From Pelobates cultripes (taxonomy: Eukaryota > Chordata > Amphibia > Anura > Pelobatidae): a DNA stretch of 64,000 nt. How positions within the stretch are numbered: position 1 is the first letter of the stretch; each line of letters begins with the position of its first letter. Made by a program: the position numbers and the translations under genes. The notes beneath the pieces are model-generated. The model was not told the DNA's origin. It searched no databases and saw only the letters and a program-made list of their open reading frames with translations. The stretch is taken from positions 367,792,441 through 367,856,440 of the forward strand of contig OW240912.1 of assembly GCA_933207985.1 (NCBI GenBank). Reading direction: 5' to 3'. Positions 34,301 to 44,304 of the stretch are shown piece by piece.

Positions 34301-36684
34301 ATGCTTAAACTCCTTTACGGTGTTAACCTCTACCACTTCAGCTGGAAGGCTATTCCATGCATCCACTACCCTCTCAGTAAAGTAATACTCAGTAAAGTGA
34401 TATTTTTAAACCTTTGCCCCTCTAATTTGACTATGTCCTCTTGTTGTGGTAGTTTTTCTTCTTTTAAATATGGTCTCTTTTACTGTGTTGATTCACTTTA
34501 TGTATTTAAATGTTTCTATCATATCTCCCCCTGTCTCGTCTTTCCTCCAAGCTATACATGTTAAGATCCTTTAACCTTTCCTGGTAAGTTTTATCCTGCA
34601 GTCCATGAACCAGTTTAGTAGCCCTTCTCTGAACTCTCTCTCTAAAGTATCAATATCCTTCTGAAGATACGGTCTCCAGTACTGCGTACAATACTCCAAG
34701 TGAGGTCTCACCAGTGTTCTGTACAATGGCATGGGCACTTCCCTCTTTCTACTGCTAATACCTCTCCCTATACAACCAAGCATTCTGCCAGCATATCCTG
34801 CTGCTCTATTACATTGTCTGCCTACCTTTAAGTCATCATAAATAATCACCCCTAAATCCCTTTCCTCAGATGTTGAGGTTAGGACTCTATCAAATATTCT
34901 GTACTCTGCCCTTGGGTTTTTTTTATGTCCAAGATGCATTATCTTGCACTTATCCACATTAAATGTCAGTTGCCACAACTGACCATTTTTCTAGTTTACG
35001 TAAATCATTTGCTATTTGGCTTATCCCTCCTGGAACATCAACCCTGTTCCATATCTTAGTATCATCAGAAAAAATATATACCTTACCATCAAGACCTTCT
35101 CCAATATCACTAATAAAAATATTAAAGAGAATGGGTCCAAGTACAGATCCCTGAGGTACCCCACTGGTGACAAGTCCAAGCTTTGAATATACTCCATTGA
35201 CTACAACCCTCTGTTGCCTGTCACTCAGCCACTGCCTTACCCATTAAACAATATTGGAATCCAAACTTAAAGATTGCAATTTATTGATAAGCCTTCTATG
35301 TGCAACAGTGTCAAAAGCCTTACTGAAATCTAGGTAAGCAATGTCTACTGCACCACCCTGATCTATAATTTTAGTTACCCAATCAAAAAAATCAATAAGA
35401 TTAGTTTGGCATGATCTCCCTGAAGTAAACCCATGTTGTCTCTGATCTTGAAATCCATGTATTTTTAGATGTTCAACAATCCTATCCTTTAACATGGTTT
35501 TCATTACTTTCCCCACTACTGAAGTAAGGCTTACTGGTCTATAGTTGCCCGACTCCTGCCTACTACCTTTCTTGTAAATGGGCACAACATTCGCTAACTT
35601 CCAATCTTCTGCGACTACTCCTGTTAACAATGATTGGTTAAATAAATCGGTTAATGGTTTTGCTAGTACACTACTAAGCTCTTTTAATAGCTTTGGGGGT
35701 ATTCCATCAGGTCCCATTGACTTGTCTTTACTTTTGACAGTTGAAATAGAACCTCTTCCTCTGTAAACTCACATGTAATAAATGACTCATTTGTCCTTTT
35801 TCCTAACTGAGGTCCCTTTCCTTCATGTTAAATCCTATAGGGTAAAAAAAAAAAAAAACAGATTTTCTCTAAAAACTGCAATATTTTACAATGCCAGAAG
35901 GGAAAAAAGTAAATAATAGTACTAAGTAATCTTAATATTATATTTAATTACGGATATCTTGTAGTTGAAGGATCACTATAGTGCAGAATTTGTTGGCACT
36001 TTAGAAATAAATCATTTCTGCAAGGTTTTAAAACACAACATGTAGTCATTGCATGGGTTCCACTTCAGTCCCGTTTGTGATAGGATTCAGTCCAAAATTA
36101 TGGCTTATTGCATATTAAATACCATACCATAGTCACCAGAACAACTACAGCTTTATCTATTTGTCCTGGTATGTATAGTAAATCCCTGCAGGAGATTTAC
36201 TGTAAACATTGCCTTTTTAAGAAACAGCATTGTTTACAGTACAGCCTAGGGACATCTCCACTAGATGTGCTTCCTGGGTCACTGCTGCACAGTGTGCAGC
36301 ACAGACATTCAGCTTCTCCACTATTTTGAATAGAGACACTGAACGGTCCCCATAGAGATGCATTGATTTAGGCTAACATGTGCCAATAAGCATCTCCTCA
36401 GAGATGCACTGACAGCGTTTTGCTGCGCATGTGCAATTGCCTCCCAATGCTTTTCTATGGGAAAGCTTTGAATTGGCTGAGATCGAATTCAATGATCTCA
36501 GCCAAGGAGTAAGTGCAGGTGCATGGTCAACCACAAGGAGATCCGCACTGCACTGGGAATAATCTCACCTTTTAAAGGCAGGAGAGGGGGTCGGGGGCCT
36601 AATATGATCTTAAATCTATAATGTCAGAAATACAGGTTTGCATTCCTGACACTATACTGTTACTGTAACACACAGAAGGCGCGT

Positions 36685-36726
<42 letters not shown>

Positions 36727-39700
36727 ATAAAATAAAAAACTGTCCGATTGTCTCCATTCTGAAAGTACAACATAATAGTTCAAGGTCAGGCTGGTATTCA
36801 CTAAACTTTAAGTTGTAGAGAATTATCAAAGTAATTGGAAATTATAGCCTGATCTCAGTTAGACTACTTTAGTCTAAAACTTGCATTTTTTCACAGTTAC
36901 TGGTTTGTGTTGTAACCTAAAAAACAATACTGTAGCATTTTAAAAAAAGTTTGTTATCTTGGTGTAAATTTTACAATTGGGATTTAATTTCACTTTTATA
37001 TAAATTTGCCACACAGTACTGCTTCATTAATTACAGGTCATAATATATACAGTTCTCCTAGCTGCGGTACAAAAATAATCCATAATATAAAAAAAACGTA
37101 TACATCTCTGTAATGGTTATAGCTGCATAGAACATATAGATACCATGAAAAGTAAGTACGTACTGTCTGTGAGTTTGAGAAGCCTGTTATTCAGTCCACC
37201 ATCTCCGTCCACAATGTAAATCTCGCCTGTTTTCTCAACAAAAATGTCTGCAGGTTGATCAAACTGAAGTGGATTCAGGCTTGAACCTGCCTTTCCTGGT
37301 ATTCCAAGGACTTGAACAAGATTTCCAGAGGGTGAATACTTTTTTACTGTGTGCCCATATAATCCTGCAAATTAGGTATATACCAAGTCAGGATTTACAT
37401 TAATTTGTGAACTCAGAGAATAATAAAGTCAGAGGAATATATTGCTTTAAACATCGGAAGCTATATATAAAGAAATTTTGAGATTACGTTCTTAAAGAGT
37501 TGCGATAATAAGGAACAAGGAAACCAGGTTTCCATGGTAAATTGTCTGCTTTTAGAACTTTAAACCAGCAAAATTATTTTTATACAAACTTCCAATGCAT
37601 TACTCTTTCTATAGTAGTATTATGGCACAAACTGTGTAAGGCTATAGTGTATGTAATTCTGGATTAGAACCCAAGCATGCAGGCAAGCCTGGACTACAAT
37701 GAGGGCACCACTCCCACCACCACCATTGCTGGAGAAATAGAAGGTCCTCAGCAGATCACTCTCAGCCATTGCAGAGCTCTTCTCAAGGGAGCAAACAGGA
37801 GCTTCTCTAAACTGGTTTGACTGTTTACAGTGGGTGGGTGCGCCTGGGCACCATAACCATTACAGCAAGCTGCGGGGGTTTTTGTTCCTGCAGTGTTTCT
37901 TTAAACATCAAATTGGGAAGAATGGTCAAAGGATAAATGGGGGAATGAACCCAGTGAAATATTTAAGATAAAAAAAAAAATTAAAAAAAAATATATAGAG
38001 AGAAATATCCCTAACCAAAGAAAGAACAATAAGGTACTATATAAGTGTTTAAAAATTAACTTATGTCAATTTAAAAGAATGAAGTCAGTAGCTAGTGTAC
38101 GTCAGACACAATAAGATGTGTCTAGTAATTTGAGTGATATCCTATGTAGTAGAGAAATATATATGTAAAGAAAAATGATTTCTTATTTTTCCTTTACATA
38201 TATATTTCTTTACTACATAGGATATCACTCGATTTACTATAGACACAGATCTTGTGTCTATGACGTACACTAGCTACTGACATTACTACTTTAAATTGAC
38301 ATAATGTAATTTTTAAAGATTTATATAGTGCCTTATTGTTCTTTCTTTGGTCAGGGATCTTTTGTCATCTTAAATTCCTTTAAACATCATTTAATGCACC
38401 AATATGGCAAATATATGTCATTCACTTGCCTGAGCCCACATCTGTTATCCATATGAACTGCTCTGTATTAGTGCTCACTGCGAATATCCCATGAGGCATC
38501 TCAATGGTGTTTGTATTCCAATGCTCCTTAAAATATCCTTCTTCTGTAAAAACCAGCACTTTGGATACATTTTCCCCTCTCTAAAAATCAAAATCACAGT
38601 TTATGGGCATTCCTGGCACCAAAACAACTTAAGCAAGTTCATTTAAGGATATTTTCAATCAAGGATACATATTGGATGATGAATTTGATCAAAATGCTTA
38701 TGCCAGGTATATATAAGTTGGCAAGTGTTCCCTGTTAAATGACTGTACATATGCATTTTCTATATATATTCTACAGAGTGTGATCCTCGTTTGCAGATAG
38801 CACGGTCCTCTAGGGTAAACAACAGGCACAGTCTTTTGGTTTTCATCTAATCCAGGCAATTTTATTGGCAAGTCCACACAGCAACACAACTTAAACATAA
38901 ATATAACAGTTTTCCCCTTTAAACAAAAACCTAGCTCGTCTGAGCACTGACCCACTTTTAATATCCCTCTCTATCAGGGTTAAACTAACAAAATATATTG
39001 TTGGGTTGCACCAACCTTATTAGATAGCAACACTCTGCACTCCTTTCTGCACTCCAGTGCGCTCAGCTAGCCTGCTGCTTTCCTTTATGCACTCCCAGTG
39101 CTCCAAGCCAGCCTTGACTGCTTCGTTCTGCACTCCCAGTGCTCCAAGCCAGCCTTGACTGCTTCGTTCTGCACTCCCAGTGCTCCAAGCCAGCCTTAAC
39201 TGCTTTTCTTTCTGCACTCCCAGTGCCCAGTCTCCTTGACTCTCTCACAGGAGAGAACAGTGTCTCTCCTACCTGCTTCCAGGGAGGAAGCCAGCAATCC
39301 CCCTTTACCTGCCTAGCAGGGAGGGGTTTATTCCCACTGCTGCAGATGATTATCTGCAGCTGAGCAGTGGGTTGGAGATAGATTAAAACTCTCGCCTGGA
39401 CCTTATTTCTCCCAGTTGTATGTAAACTGCAGAGTGGAGCATTGGCCCACCCTGCTCTCCAAATGCTCCACCCCAGGGGCCTATAACTAAACTTTGGTTT
39501 GTGTTGCCTACAACACATACTCCCCCAGGGGTTAAATGTTATAGGCCTATCAGCCTTCACGTTAGATATTGAAAACATGGTTTAATGGAAAGGTTATTTG
39601 AGCATGCTGTGTCCGAAATAAGTGACAGAAAGGTTTAAGGAAGAAAAAACAAAACAAAAAAACTAAACTGTTACCTAATAAAAAGGAAATAAGCCAAATT

Positions 39701-41995
39701 GAAACAATCTAAACTAAAATAGCATACCTGTGCTACATAAACTAATGAATTCAAGGGGTCAACTGCCACACCGTAGGCTACACCAGAAAATAATTCTCCA
39801 TTTTTGGGCCAGTTGGCGTCCAACTTGTAGAGTTGTTCGTCTTCTTCCCATAAGTAATCATAGATGGGTTTATGCCATGTCTGTAAAGAAAAACAAAAAA
39901 CACAATGGGGAGCATTTATAAAATTTCTGTTCTAAATAATGGTCTAAATTACTATAAGTGGGGCAATTACCATAGAAACCAACAGGCACATTCCATTTGT
40001 GGCTCCTCCTATTTTACATTTTTCCACCACAGTACACTATGATAAATCTCCCCCAGAGTATGCCCTAATCATCTGACCTGCCCCATGACTCGAATACTTA
40101 CCCTGCACGCTGATTGTGATTGGGGGACCTGCCTGCCACCGCTGTCAGTCTACAGGCAGTCAATCTAGCCATCAAGTAATGTGATTTACATTATCTACAA
40201 TGTGAAATGAAGGCCATATTTCTCAAACAAATTGATGCATAATAGGTGTGGCTGCACTTTATATGAAAGAGGTAAATTATGGTTAAACTTAAATTTTTTG
40301 AGGTTTTGTTTTTGGTTCAGAACTTCTACAATTATCTCTGTCCTTAAAGGGCTACTATAGTCACCAAACCAACTTTAGCTTATTTAAGCAGTTTTGGTGT
40401 ATAGACCATGCCCCTGTAGTCTTACTGTTACCTAATAAAAAGGAAATAAGCCAAATTGAAACAATCTAAACTAAAATAGCAAGGTGATTTAACTCCTAAA
40501 TGACAGAGAACTGAGCAGTGAGACTTCAGATGCATGATCTATACACAAAAACTGATATGTTAAGCCAAAATTGTTTTGGTGATTATAGTGTCCTTTTAAG
40601 GGGTTAAGGAGTTAAAGACTGCATAGTGTCACTATAGATTAAAGGATCACTTTAGGGTCAGGAATACAAACATGTATTCCTGAACCTATAGTGTTAAAAC
40701 CACCATCTAGCCCCCCTGGGCCCCTCATGCCTCCATAAATATAGTAAAGATCTTACTGTATTCAAGCCTAAAGTTGTAACTCTGCATGCTGTTAAACTCA
40801 GAAAAACAAGCAGTCTGCTGACATCATCAGAAGTGGTAGCCCGATCCAATTGCAGCGCTTCCCCATAGGATTGGCTGAGACTGACAAGGAGGCAGATCAG
40901 GGGCAAAGCCAGCATGATTCAAACACAGCCCCGGCCAATTAGCATCTCCTCATAGAGATGAATTGAATCAATGAATCTCTACGAGGAAAGTTCAGTGTCG
41001 GCATGCAGAGGTTGGAGACACTGAATGTTTGGATGCATTTTAGGCAGCCATGACCCAGGAAGGATCTCTAACAGCTATCTGAGGAGTGGCCAGTGAAGTT
41101 ATCACTAGGCTGTAATGTAAACACTGTATTTTCTCTGAAAAGACAGTGTTTACAGCAAAAAGGCTGAAGGTAATGATTCTACTCACCAGAACAAATTCAA
41201 TAAGCTGTAGTTGTTCTGGTGACTATAGAGTCCCTTTAACATGTTTTGTTTGGATTATACAAAACACCATGTTAAATGAGCCAAATGTGACCTGCACAGC
41301 CTTCCTAAACATTACCTGAAATGGAAACTAGATATTCTAGGTACCTTTATAGCACATTCTGTTTAAATTGGAATTTTTTATCTTTCTCTCTGATTGAAAC
41401 CTTGAATATGGTGCAGAAGTTTAGAGGCAATGCAATTGGGCGCTGTCTTGAAGACTTTGTGGTTAAACTGTTTGTTAATGGTTTAACCCCTTCAATAATG
41501 CTGGCTTGTGGGACCTCCTTGCACCATGACAACACCATTGCAATCAAGTTGTTCTTGTTCCTGGAGTGTCCCTTTAAGCTTAAGTTGTTTTGGTGCTTAG
41601 AGCAATCATTTAACATTTTATTCCGAAAACGGACTCCGCAATGATATAGAAGGGGAAGACATACATATATAATAAGAGGTCGAACAAATGTAAGAATACA
41701 GGAACACAATGTGACAAGGTCCCAGTTTAGATGGGTTTATATACTATAACTGTGGCAGTATGGGAAGAACTATGCAGATATCCTGATCTCTGCTGGGGAG
41801 AGACAAAATAAATACAGACCCCCCCCAGATCTAACACAGCTCCCCTATTAAACAGATTTCTATCACTATGCTATCACTTCATGAGATTCTTGTGTCACTT
41901 ACCTGTGATTTTAGATGGCAGTTCCAGCAATGTAACACAAGCAGGGCTGCAGCTGTGGCAAATACCCAGATCCCCAAACTGTGCCTCCACTGCAT
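28151..41995 (-). CDS. NHLRC3: NHL repeat-containing protein 3, complete, seven coding exons
   Basis: Exons in coding order: 41995-41903, 39880-39728, 38580-38430, 37364-37164, 33786-33695, 29601-29489 and 28382-28151. They total 1035 bases, 344 residues plus TAA; the human protein is about the same length. Residues 7-22 are hydrophobic ([15 protein letters not shown]), a signal peptide or anchor, so the protein enters the secretory pathway. NHL-type blades follow: [43 protein letters not shown] and [26 protein letters not shown] (231-245) is a classic NHL motif. The conserved C-terminal blade ends VYVAELG-like ([14 protein letters not shown]). Possible N-glycosylation sites include NVS in exon 3 and NGT in exon 5. 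NHL blades form a beta-propeller for binding partners; the biochemical role of NHLRC3 is not established. Every junction keeps frame and residue order follows the mammalian protein. Intron 3 uses a GC donor. The gene is head-to-head with PROSER1, as in mammals. Confidence 0.97.
28750..28826. mobile_element. CCCCTTAAGGAC MITE copy in NHLRC3 intron 6
   Basis: Starts TTAACCCCTTAAGGACCAAA and ends TGTCCTTAAGGGGTTAA. The interior ATCATGACATGTCAC / CATGTCATG is palindromic. Confidence 0.88.
29489..29601 (-). CDS. NHLRC3: NHLRC3 coding exon 6
   Basis: 113 bases begin with [15 protein letters not shown], the clearest NHL repeat motif, and end DDGPYSV plus CG of a split arginine codon. The acceptor is tgcttttag and the donor GTCCG|gtatga. 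Confidence 0.96.
29918..30757. mobile_element. hAT-type element with internal GTGTGTCAG repeats
   Basis: The ends are CAGGGACGTAATTGCCGG and ACACCACTG. The flanking octamers ATGGCATA (29910-29917) and ACGGCATA (30758-30765) match at seven of eight positions. The interior has a palindromic GC-rich part (CCGGAATATGACGTCATATT at about 30141) flanked by inverted AGAGAGCTCACTAATCAGTG copies. A CAGTGTGTGTCTG-type tandem tract follows at about 30450-30690. The same architecture occurs reversed at 62809-63910. It lies in NHLRC3 intron 5. Confidence 0.85.
30771..31661 (+). mobile_element. Tc1/mariner transposon relic
   Basis: The inverted ends are ATGGACAAAAGTATTGGGAC and ACAACACTTTTGTCCATATA, flanked by TA. 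Broken plus-strand frames retain transposase pieces: [10 protein letters not shown], then KVWWRRD.GMGLIF (the V-W-G-G region). The last is a DWPAQSP-like stretch followed by NTFGMNWNR ([10 protein letters not shown] in active relatives). Frameshifts and stops show it is dead. It inserted a few bases beyond the right end of the hAT element. Confidence 0.85.
31729..31752. repeat. GA microsatellite
   Basis: Uninterrupted GA dinucleotides, about 12 units. Confidence 0.95.
31910..32281. mobile_element. TTAA-flanked MITE in NHLRC3 intron 5
   Basis: Runs from TTAAAGTGACAATAAAATA to AGTGACTATCATGTCCCTTT with TTAA. It shares GGCTGTAATGTAAACACT and GTTGTTCCAGTGACTAT with the copies at 6816, 20284 and 40639. 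Confidence 0.75.
32282..33694. other. NHLRC3 intron 5, unresolved sequence
   Basis: It contains a 22-base A run at 32460. A GC-richer block at 32560-33000 has an open frame of 89 codons and no recognised domain; it could be a LINE 5' part. No exon of another gene is seen. Confidence 0.4.
33695..33786 (-). CDS. NHLRC3: NHLRC3 coding exon 5
   Basis: 92 bases: [17 protein letters not shown] then [13 protein letters not shown]. The acceptor is tgttatag and the donor ACGA|gtatgt, phase 0. The first codon is split with exon 4 (A|AT, Asn). Confidence 0.95.
34005..34084. mobile_element. CCCCTTAAGGAC MITE copy in NHLRC3 intron 4
   Basis: TTAACCCCTTAAGGACACAT to GGTCCTTAAGGGGTTAA, with the palindromic centre ACATGTGTGACATGTCATGA. 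Confidence 0.88.
34172..35800 (-). pseudogene. CR1-type non-LTR retrotransposon, 5'-truncated and broken
   Basis: On the minus strand the reverse transcriptase is well preserved. It begins with [13 protein letters not shown] and [20 protein letters not shown], continues with [19 protein letters not shown] and the [14 protein letters not shown] block, and reaches [19 protein letters not shown], the first catalytic block. After a break come [18 protein letters not shown] and YIFSDDTKI, where the usual Y/F-A-D-D is F-S-D-D. A C-terminal part follows ([14 protein letters not shown] ... ERDLGVII ... LVRPHLEYC). The 3' end carries CGGCAGATAAGAACCATTCG, also found at 21640. It lies in NHLRC3 intron 4, sense to the gene. 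Confidence 0.9.
35960..36670. mobile_element. Divergent TTAA-type MITE
   Basis: It begins near GGATCACTATAGTGCAG (35970) and ends near CCTGACACTATACTGTTACT (36646-36665). The middle shares AACAACTACAGCTTTAT and ACAGCCTAGGGACATCTCC-type segments with the family. TTAA flanks are not clear. Confidence 0.55.
36685..36720. repeat. AT microsatellite
   Basis: About 18 uninterrupted AT units, in NHLRC3 intron 4. Confidence 0.95.
37164..37364 (-). CDS. NHLRC3: NHLRC3 coding exon 4
   Basis: 201 bases encode [16 protein letters not shown] through [19 protein letters not shown], entering and leaving in phase 1. The acceptor is aatttgcag and the donor GACA|gtacgt. It contains the most conserved block of the protein ([10 protein letters not shown]). 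Confidence 0.96.
37960..38376. repeat. Long foldback in NHLRC3 intron 3
   Basis: The arms are about 190 bp long and nearly complementary. TATCCCTAACCAAAGAAAG at 38006 pairs with CTTTCTTTGGTCAGGGAT at 38341, and GAGTGATATCCTATGTAGTA pairs with TACTACATAGGATATCACTC. Others pair too, around a short centre near 38185. As RNA it would form one long hairpin. It may be a palindromic MITE, but I see no clear target duplication. Confidence 0.9.
38430..38580 (-). CDS. NHLRC3: NHLRC3 coding exon 3, followed by a GC donor
   Basis: It runs from [17 protein letters not shown] to WITDVGS plus one base. The acceptor is tttttag. The donor is TCAG|gcaagt: the only join that keeps the reading frame into [10 protein letters not shown] uses GC rather than GT. 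Confidence 0.95.
39060..39235. repeat. 41-bp tandem repeat in NHLRC3 intron 2
   Basis: About four copies of a 41-bp unit (TTCTGCACTCCCAGTGCTCC then AAGCCAGCCTTGACTGCTTC). Middle copies are identical and the outer ones diverged. The open frames here are repeat-derived. Confidence 0.9.
39667..39724. repeat. 58-bp direct repeat, copy A
   Basis: The sequence from ACTGTTACCTAATAAAAAGG to AACTAAAATAGCA is identical to 40424-40481. This copy is NHLRC3 intron 2 sequence beginning four bases inside the exon 2 donor. Confidence 0.95.
39728..39880 (-). CDS. NHLRC3: NHLRC3 coding exon 2
   Basis: It holds 51 codons ([11 protein letters not shown] to LVYVAQ), phase 0 at both ends. The acceptor is tctttacag and the donor CACAG|gtatgc. 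The 58 bases ending three bases beyond this donor are duplicated exactly at 40424-40481. Confidence 0.95.
40344..40611. mobile_element. TTAA MITE with a foreign 58-bp filler
   Basis: It begins TTAAAGGGCTACTATAGTCA and ends GATTATAGTGTCCTTTTAA. Its left and right parts match the longer element at 44305-44859 (AGTTTTAGTGTATAGA-type left part, TTAACTCCTAAATGACAGAG-type right part). The middle of that relative is missing and replaced by the 58-bp copy of NHLRC3 intron 2. Confidence 0.82.
40424..40481. repeat. 58-bp direct repeat, copy B
   Basis: Identical over all 58 bases to 39667-39724, 757 bp away in the same orientation, and confined to the interior of a TTAA MITE. Confidence 0.95.
40639..41239. 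mobile_element. TTAA-flanked MITE in NHLRC3 intron 1
   Basis: The ends are TTAA|AGGATCACTTTAGGGTCAGG and GACTATAGAGTCCCT|TTAA. It is the reverse-orientation relative of the element at 20284-20854, with shared segments such as ATTGGCTGAGACTGACAAGG and TAGGCAGCCATGACCCAGG. Confidence 0.88.
41903..41995 (-). CDS. NHLRC3: NHLRC3 coding exon 1
   Basis: It holds 31 codons from [12 protein letters not shown], covering the hydrophobic leader. The donor is CACAG|gtaagt, phase 0. The ATG is chosen because it directly precedes the leader and the exon then joins exon 2 in frame. Confidence 0.92.
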
Positions 41996-42363
41996 ATTGC
42001 TCTAATAATCTACTGCTGCCATCCTTACACCACACACTATGATCACTTATAGTGTCCTTCTTCCTGTTTATTTACCCCTCCTGCTCCTCCCACGGAAATA
42101 TATCTTCCCAAGTAACATATGATACATTGTTTCTTGATAATAAATGTATCCAAACCAGCAGAGCTGCTGTAACTGCATTAACCCTGTGTCTCCTGGAGAA
42201 AGGAACTGCACAGCTCTTTGATCTTCAGTCAAATATTAATTAGTGATAAAACATGTATACAGAACACCAAAAAAAAAAACTTTTTTTTGTTGCCAATAAA
42301 AACTACTACTGTCCAGCACATGATGAGTTAAATAGCCAGCTCCTCCTCCATCATTGCATAGCC

Positions 42364-42520
42364 TTGACGTTTACCCTTTGACCTTGCGAGTCTGCTTGGA
42401 CTACATTTCCCGATAAGCTGTCGGGTGAAAGCCTATTCGAACGTTTATGGGAAACGTAGTTCTACAGCTTTCAGTGCGGCTCATTACGTAATCATCCTGC
42501 GCCATTGAGGCTTTCCTAAA
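42364..42520. promoter_or_regulatory. Candidate NHLRC3 (and possibly PROSER1) promoter
   Basis: This is the most CpG-containing, repeat-free segment upstream of NHLRC3. It holds ACTACATTTCCCGATAAGC (42400-42418, plus) and, inverted, ACTACGTTTCCCATAAAC (42460-42443, minus). Both resemble the ZNF143/THAP11 site (ACTACAATTCCCAGAATGC), which is common in housekeeping and bidirectional promoters. It also holds a perfect palindrome ATTACGTAAT (42483-42492, CRE/PAR-bZIP type), TTGACGTTT (42364) and GCGCCATTGAGG (YY1-like). Start sites are not seen directly. Whether PROSER1 also starts here depends on an unseen non-coding exon. Confidence 0.6.
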
Positions 42521-44304
42521 GACTTCAAAACAGGGGGACTGCCAGGGGGGTTTGTAACTAAACCTAGGGGAATGGCTGCTCTCACTACTTTTTTTTTTTT
42601 TTTTAAAAAGCTTTTTTGTTTTTTTAAAATAAGCTTTTTTAAAAAATATATTATTTCAGTTTAATAAACATTGTTTAGTGATGTATACCCTAAAGTGAGA
42701 ATGGTAATACATTTAAAGCTGCATTAAGCTATTTTGGGGGTAAAATAGAGAAGCAATGACTAATGCTGAATTATTGTTTTTTTTGCCCCAAATTCTGCTA
42801 TTTTTCCCTAAATCCTTTAATTGTGATGTTAGTGAATGAATCCCTGCAGTGTAGGATATAAAGTGTAGATCCTGGGCCATTAGGTGCATTCTGTGTGTGT
42901 TGATGAGGAGCCCCCTGGGTGGGTCCCCATGCTTTGTGTGTGTGTGCTCCGGAAGATGTCCTGTCTGTGTATCCTGCTTGGGATGGATTGTTACACTGTG
43001 TCACCGCTGAATTAACCTACCATGCATGTATACACTGCACACCCCAAATACCCTGCTGAACCCTAACCAGAGCCATGCAAGGGGCTGTGTGTACCCACAG
43101 GGTGAAACTCTGATTCTTATAGGTATATCTGCTCTATGCAGTGGACAGTTGGTAAGTATAATCTACTCTTTGTGTAAATCCTCAGTCATGTGACAATACA
43201 AAAAGATTAAATTCAGACTTGTTACTTACTGGAGTTTAGAAAACTGTTGCACTGAAACAGTTCAGAAAGATAAATTAAATGTCACACCAAGAAAATGTGG
43301 CTTTATTTGTGACCTGGATAAAAAAAAATAAAAAAAAAATAGAGCAATTGTCACACTTGAAAGATTAGTGTTTTTGAGTCTGAAACATAACATTTTAGTA
43401 ATGCCATTAATTCCTTAATTTTTGCACTAAAATTTATTGGTTTGCTGGATTTTAATTCTTTTTAAGGAGTTTGCCAGTGTTGAGTGTTCCATTTCCCCAA
43501 TTTTCTGCAAGTGGAGCTCACAAGTTGTGTAACTGCTGCAGTAATGGGGTGTTAAAGTGAAACTAACTTTTTTGGAATTTGTGCTATTGAACAAACCCTA
43601 GGAAATTACCCTGTGTTCATTTGTTTATGTGATGCTCTTTTTTTTTTTTTTTTCTTTACACATGTATATTAAACAGATTATATCTAAATTAAATTGTTAT
43701 GGTTCCAAGAGATCCTGGGCGCTATCTTGCCTTTATGGGGTCAAACCATTTATGAATAGTTTAACCCCAAAGTTGCAAAGACAACACCTGTTTAATAGAC
43801 CTCCTGGCGTCTGGCGATGTTGTGGCAGGGTGCCGCTGATTGGCTAAGTTTCTTATTCACAGAACTGTGTGAGAAATGTACTTGCACCTTAAGGCTCGCT
43901 AAAGGCTATTTTCCATGCATGCTGGTAAAAAGAAGCCCTTAATCATCATTAATACCAATAACTGGTACACACCTGCACACACAAACTGGAAAAAAAAGTG
44001 TATTCATTATTATTAATTCTATTATTAATTGCCATAATTCCTGCAGCATACAATTTAGACTCAAATTTGCAATTTGTTTTTCTATTTATTAAATTTGTTC
44101 TTTAAATATAGAAAACATTTATTTTTGACTTGTCGGTAACTGATTGCGGCAAGCATGCTAATGAGCTCTCTGTGTTTCATAGTGCCTGAATGGAAACATA
44201 ACTCACACTCCATGTGTTCATGAACAAAACATACGAGATACTTTATTTGAAATATTAGACTCTTGTGGAAGCTTGAATGTGGCTAGACTGTCCACTTAGG
44301 TTTG
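42521..44304. other. NHLRC3-PROSER1 interval, no coding exon seen
   Basis: It contains long T and A runs (42590-42650, 43315-43340, 43631) and a segment at 43690-43860 resembling the AACCATTTATGAATAGTTTAAC-type repeats near 41440 and 52020. A non-coding PROSER1 first exon may lie at the left edge but I cannot place it. Confidence 0.45.
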
